The notes under the pieces: model-generated | The model's database searches: none | What the model was told of the DNA's origin: nothing | What the model saw: the letters and a program-made list of their open reading frames with translations, nothing else | Source of the DNA: a virus | Direction: 5' to 3' (one strand) | Length of the DNA: 41,821 nt | Virus record (IMG/VR): IMGVR_UViG_3300025326_000090 | Coordinates: 1-41,821 of that record | Made by a program: the position numbers and the translations under genes | In this document: one piece after another, positions 40,899 through 41,821 of the stretch | Layout: each line of letters begins with the position of its first letter | Position numbering within the stretch: position 1 is the stretch's first letter

Positions 40899-40980
40899 TC
40901 CCCGGTGAGGGGATCGAACCCTCAAGGCGTAATGCCGGTGACTCCCAAAGCCACTGCGTCTCCGTTTCCGCCAACCGGGG
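40899..40980 (-). tRNA. Class II tRNA with UGG (Pro) anticodon and Leu-like D arm
   Basis: Minus-strand cloverleaf: acceptor CCCCGGT/ACCGGGG with A73; positions 8-9 TG; D arm GCG-GAAACGGAGA-CGC; anticodon stem GTGGC/GTCAC (one G-U) with loop TTTGGGA, anticodon UGG; variable arm CGGCATTACGCCTT, which can form a GGC/GCC stem; T arm GAGGG-TTCGATC-CCCTC. The loop, C1-G72 and A73 are as in tRNA-Pro. The long variable arm and D arm resemble tRNA-Leu. The 3' end continues CCT, so CCA is not fully encoded. Confidence 0.8.
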
Positions 40981-41015
40981 TTAGTTGAAGGGGTGGCGTG
41001 CCTGCCGCCTAGCTG

Positions 41016-41032
41016 GTTAGCCATTGGCTAAC
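41016..41032. promoter_or_regulatory. Perfect palindrome GTTAGCCATTGGCTAAC
   Basis: A 17-base palindrome with one central base, directly after the stop of the small gene at 41033 and 36 bases before the tRNA. It can be an operator or, as RNA, a 7-bp hairpin separating the small mRNA from the tRNA. Confidence 0.5.
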
Positions 41033-41140
41033 TTAGTTGCACGGTTTGGGCGTTGACCGTCTGTGTGGTCTCACGGGTACGGTCTTCGGCCCAGGCTTTT
41101 TGCCTTCCCGAACTCGTCGGGGTTTGGTTTCGCAGCCCAT
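41033..41140 (-). CDS. Short Lys/Arg/Pro-rich protein on the element
   Basis: A 35-residue frame with a very strong ribosome site (AAGGAGGTGAG just before the ATG): MGCETKPRRVREGKKPGPKT, then VRPHRRSTPKPCN. Unusually basic. The K-P-G-P-K motif recalls the K-T-G-P-E-P motif of the other short protein at 41592. Function not recognised. Its region is more GC-rich than the surrounding phage genome. Confidence 0.5.
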   Translation of the reverse strand: MGCETKPRRVREGKKPGPKTVPVRPHRRSTPKPCN

Positions 41141-41591
41141 GCTCTCACCTCCTTCCGGCGGACAAGCCCGTCGGACGCGACCGCAAATCGCGGCTTTATT
41201 GGAAGAAAAGCAGGCACGCTCCCTTCGTTTCTTCCATGAAGAACAACCTCCATATGTTCATTTCTTAAAGAATGAAATGAAATATATTGTGTAACTTTGA
41301 TCTATAGCACCACAATAAAATGTATTCAAGTGCTAATTAAACCACAATATGATGTGTATTTCGTTGTTATTATTGATTGTATTTTCTGTGGATAAAATGA
41401 TGATTTTCTGGCTTGTGTTGATGTTGCTACGCACCAATCACATTGTATTCATGCGCTTACTGTGGAAGGGGTAATTTTACTGCCAGAGAGATCGTCTGGT
41501 GGATATGTTTAATCTGAAGGTTATACGCACTATCTATGTGCAAAAAATTATTCAGAAATTGAAAAAATATTTTTATGTATGATTTGAGATT
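41141..41591. other. Non-coding part of the element with imperfect repeats
   Basis: No convincing gene. 41141-41270 is GC-rich and upstream of the 41033 gene. 41290-41591 is AT-rich and carries three imperfect repeats containing CACAAT/CACATT and TGTATT (near 41310-41333, 41342-41363 and 41432-41456). These may be binding sites for the RHH protein or for a helper recombinase. Confidence 0.35.
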
Positions 41592-41723
41592 ATGAAGAAA
41601 TCAAAATCTGAAAGTAAAAAGACAGGACCAGAACCAGAGCGAGTCAAAACTGACAAGCCTTGGGATAAGGCTGTTCAAAACGCCCTCAAGAAAAAACGAC
41701 CGAAAGACGGCTGGCCTAAATAG
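41592..41723 (+). CDS. Short Lys-rich protein at the element's right end
   Basis: A 43-residue frame (MKKSKSESKKTGPEPERVKT at the start, KKKRPKDGWPK at the end). I recall similar short proteins (GPxPERVK, W-x-x-A, KKKRPKxGWPK) scattered in proteobacterial genomes, with unknown role. Bases 1-50 of the window repeat its last codons because of the terminal overlap. Confidence 0.5.
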   Translation: MKKSKSESKKTGPEPERVKTDKPWDKAVQNALKKKRPKDGWPK

Positions 41724-41798
41724 GCCCTGTGGATAACTAAAAATTACCCCTTCTGTAACCCTTTGCTGGCGCTGGGTTTACTAAAGTACATACTTCCG
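41673..41798. repeat. Terminal redundancy, copy 2
   Basis: Identical to bases 1-126. Ends precisely at the outer base of the element's inverted end. Confidence 0.85.
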
Positions 41799-41821
41799 CC
41801 GTTCGTAAACCCCGTGATAAA
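41799..41821. other. Alternative flank of the element at the contig end
   Basis: These 23 bases, beginning CCGTTCGTAAACC, follow the element's right end in place of the phage HNH sequence AGTCTTTGCAAG seen at 127. The break falls exactly on the predicted boundary, so this is probably a second insertion context or an assembly branch. Confidence 0.6.

Larger units (their letters stand above)
39580..41798. mobile_element. 2.2-kb inserted element with 17-bp inverted ends, no transposase seen
   Basis: Left end CGGAAGTATGTACTTTA (39580-39596). The right end is its exact complement at 41782-41798, also present as 110-126. Flanked by the 8-bp direct duplication AGTCTTTG. The target is an HNH gene, whose halves lie on the two outer sides. 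Contents: two plus-strand small genes, a ribbon-helix-helix protein with operator repeats, a class II tRNA with UGG anticodon, two short Lys/Pro-rich proteins and a minus-strand terminator. None resembles a transposase or integrase, so it may move with a helper enzyme from the host. The alternative flank at 41799-41821 starts exactly at the boundary, which supports these ends. Confidence 0.75.

Noticed and set aside
39580-41798. Integration by a tyrosine recombinase at an arm-8-arm site
   Set aside because: The geometry would fit, but the second flank at 41799 has a different 8-base sequence, which favours transposition with target duplication. The idea is not fully excluded.

Overview
The window is an essentially complete genome of a tailed podovirus-type phage of a Gram-negative, probably proteobacterial, host. 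It has terminase, a head-to-tail connector portal, a Bbp19-like protein, scaffold and capsid, two tail-tubular-like proteins, gp13/14/16-like internal virion proteins, a T7-type tail-fibre N-terminus, and a lysis cassette with an M15 peptidase. Module order and the Bbp19-like gene recall Bordetella phage BPP-1 relatives, but no reverse transcriptase or diversity-generating repeat was seen. The first 126 bases recur at 41673-41798, so the sequence closes into a circle of about 41.67 kb with the ends drawn inside an inserted element.

Layout on the circle. (1) A minus-strand late operon starts near 6130 (two small genes, TerS, TerL, portal, Bbp19-like, HNH, scaffold at 449). It passes through the contig ends and resumes with the capsid gene at 39123, then tail genes, internal virion proteins, tail fibre and lysis, ending at 22424. 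(2) Region 6235-6942 is non-coding, repeat-rich and origin-like. It is followed by a plus-strand run of small genes (6943-9473). (3) A minus-strand early operon (15378-9470) holds a YdaS/Cro-like regulator, many small zinc or Cys-rich proteins, an ASCH-type protein, a RuvC-like resolvase and a primase-helicase. (4) A plus-strand operon (15435-22423) holds two tandem Y-RNA-like RNAs, a Ro60 (TROVE-vWA) protein, a zinc-ribbon protein, an SMC/SbcC-like ATPase, a RecE-like PD-(D/E)XK nuclease, a Sak4-like ATPase and a chain of very small genes, mostly translationally coupled by ATGA overlaps.

The two early operons diverge from one 35-bp segment (15399-15433) with two perfect TTGACA boxes on opposite strands whose promoters overlap completely, so only one can be used at a time.

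Two things stand out. First, the phage-borne Ro60 gene is preceded by two tandem RNAs with the Y-RNA architecture (GGCGAAG motif, bulged bases, 8-bp upper helix). Their helices differ in sequence but keep pairing, an internal covariation test. Second, a 2.2-kb element (39580-41798) with 17-bp inverted ends and an 8-bp target duplication has split an HNH homing-endonuclease gene between scaffold and capsid. It carries small genes and an odd class II tRNA with a UGG anticodon but no recognisable transposase. The contig ends in a different flank exactly at the element boundary, suggesting another copy elsewhere.
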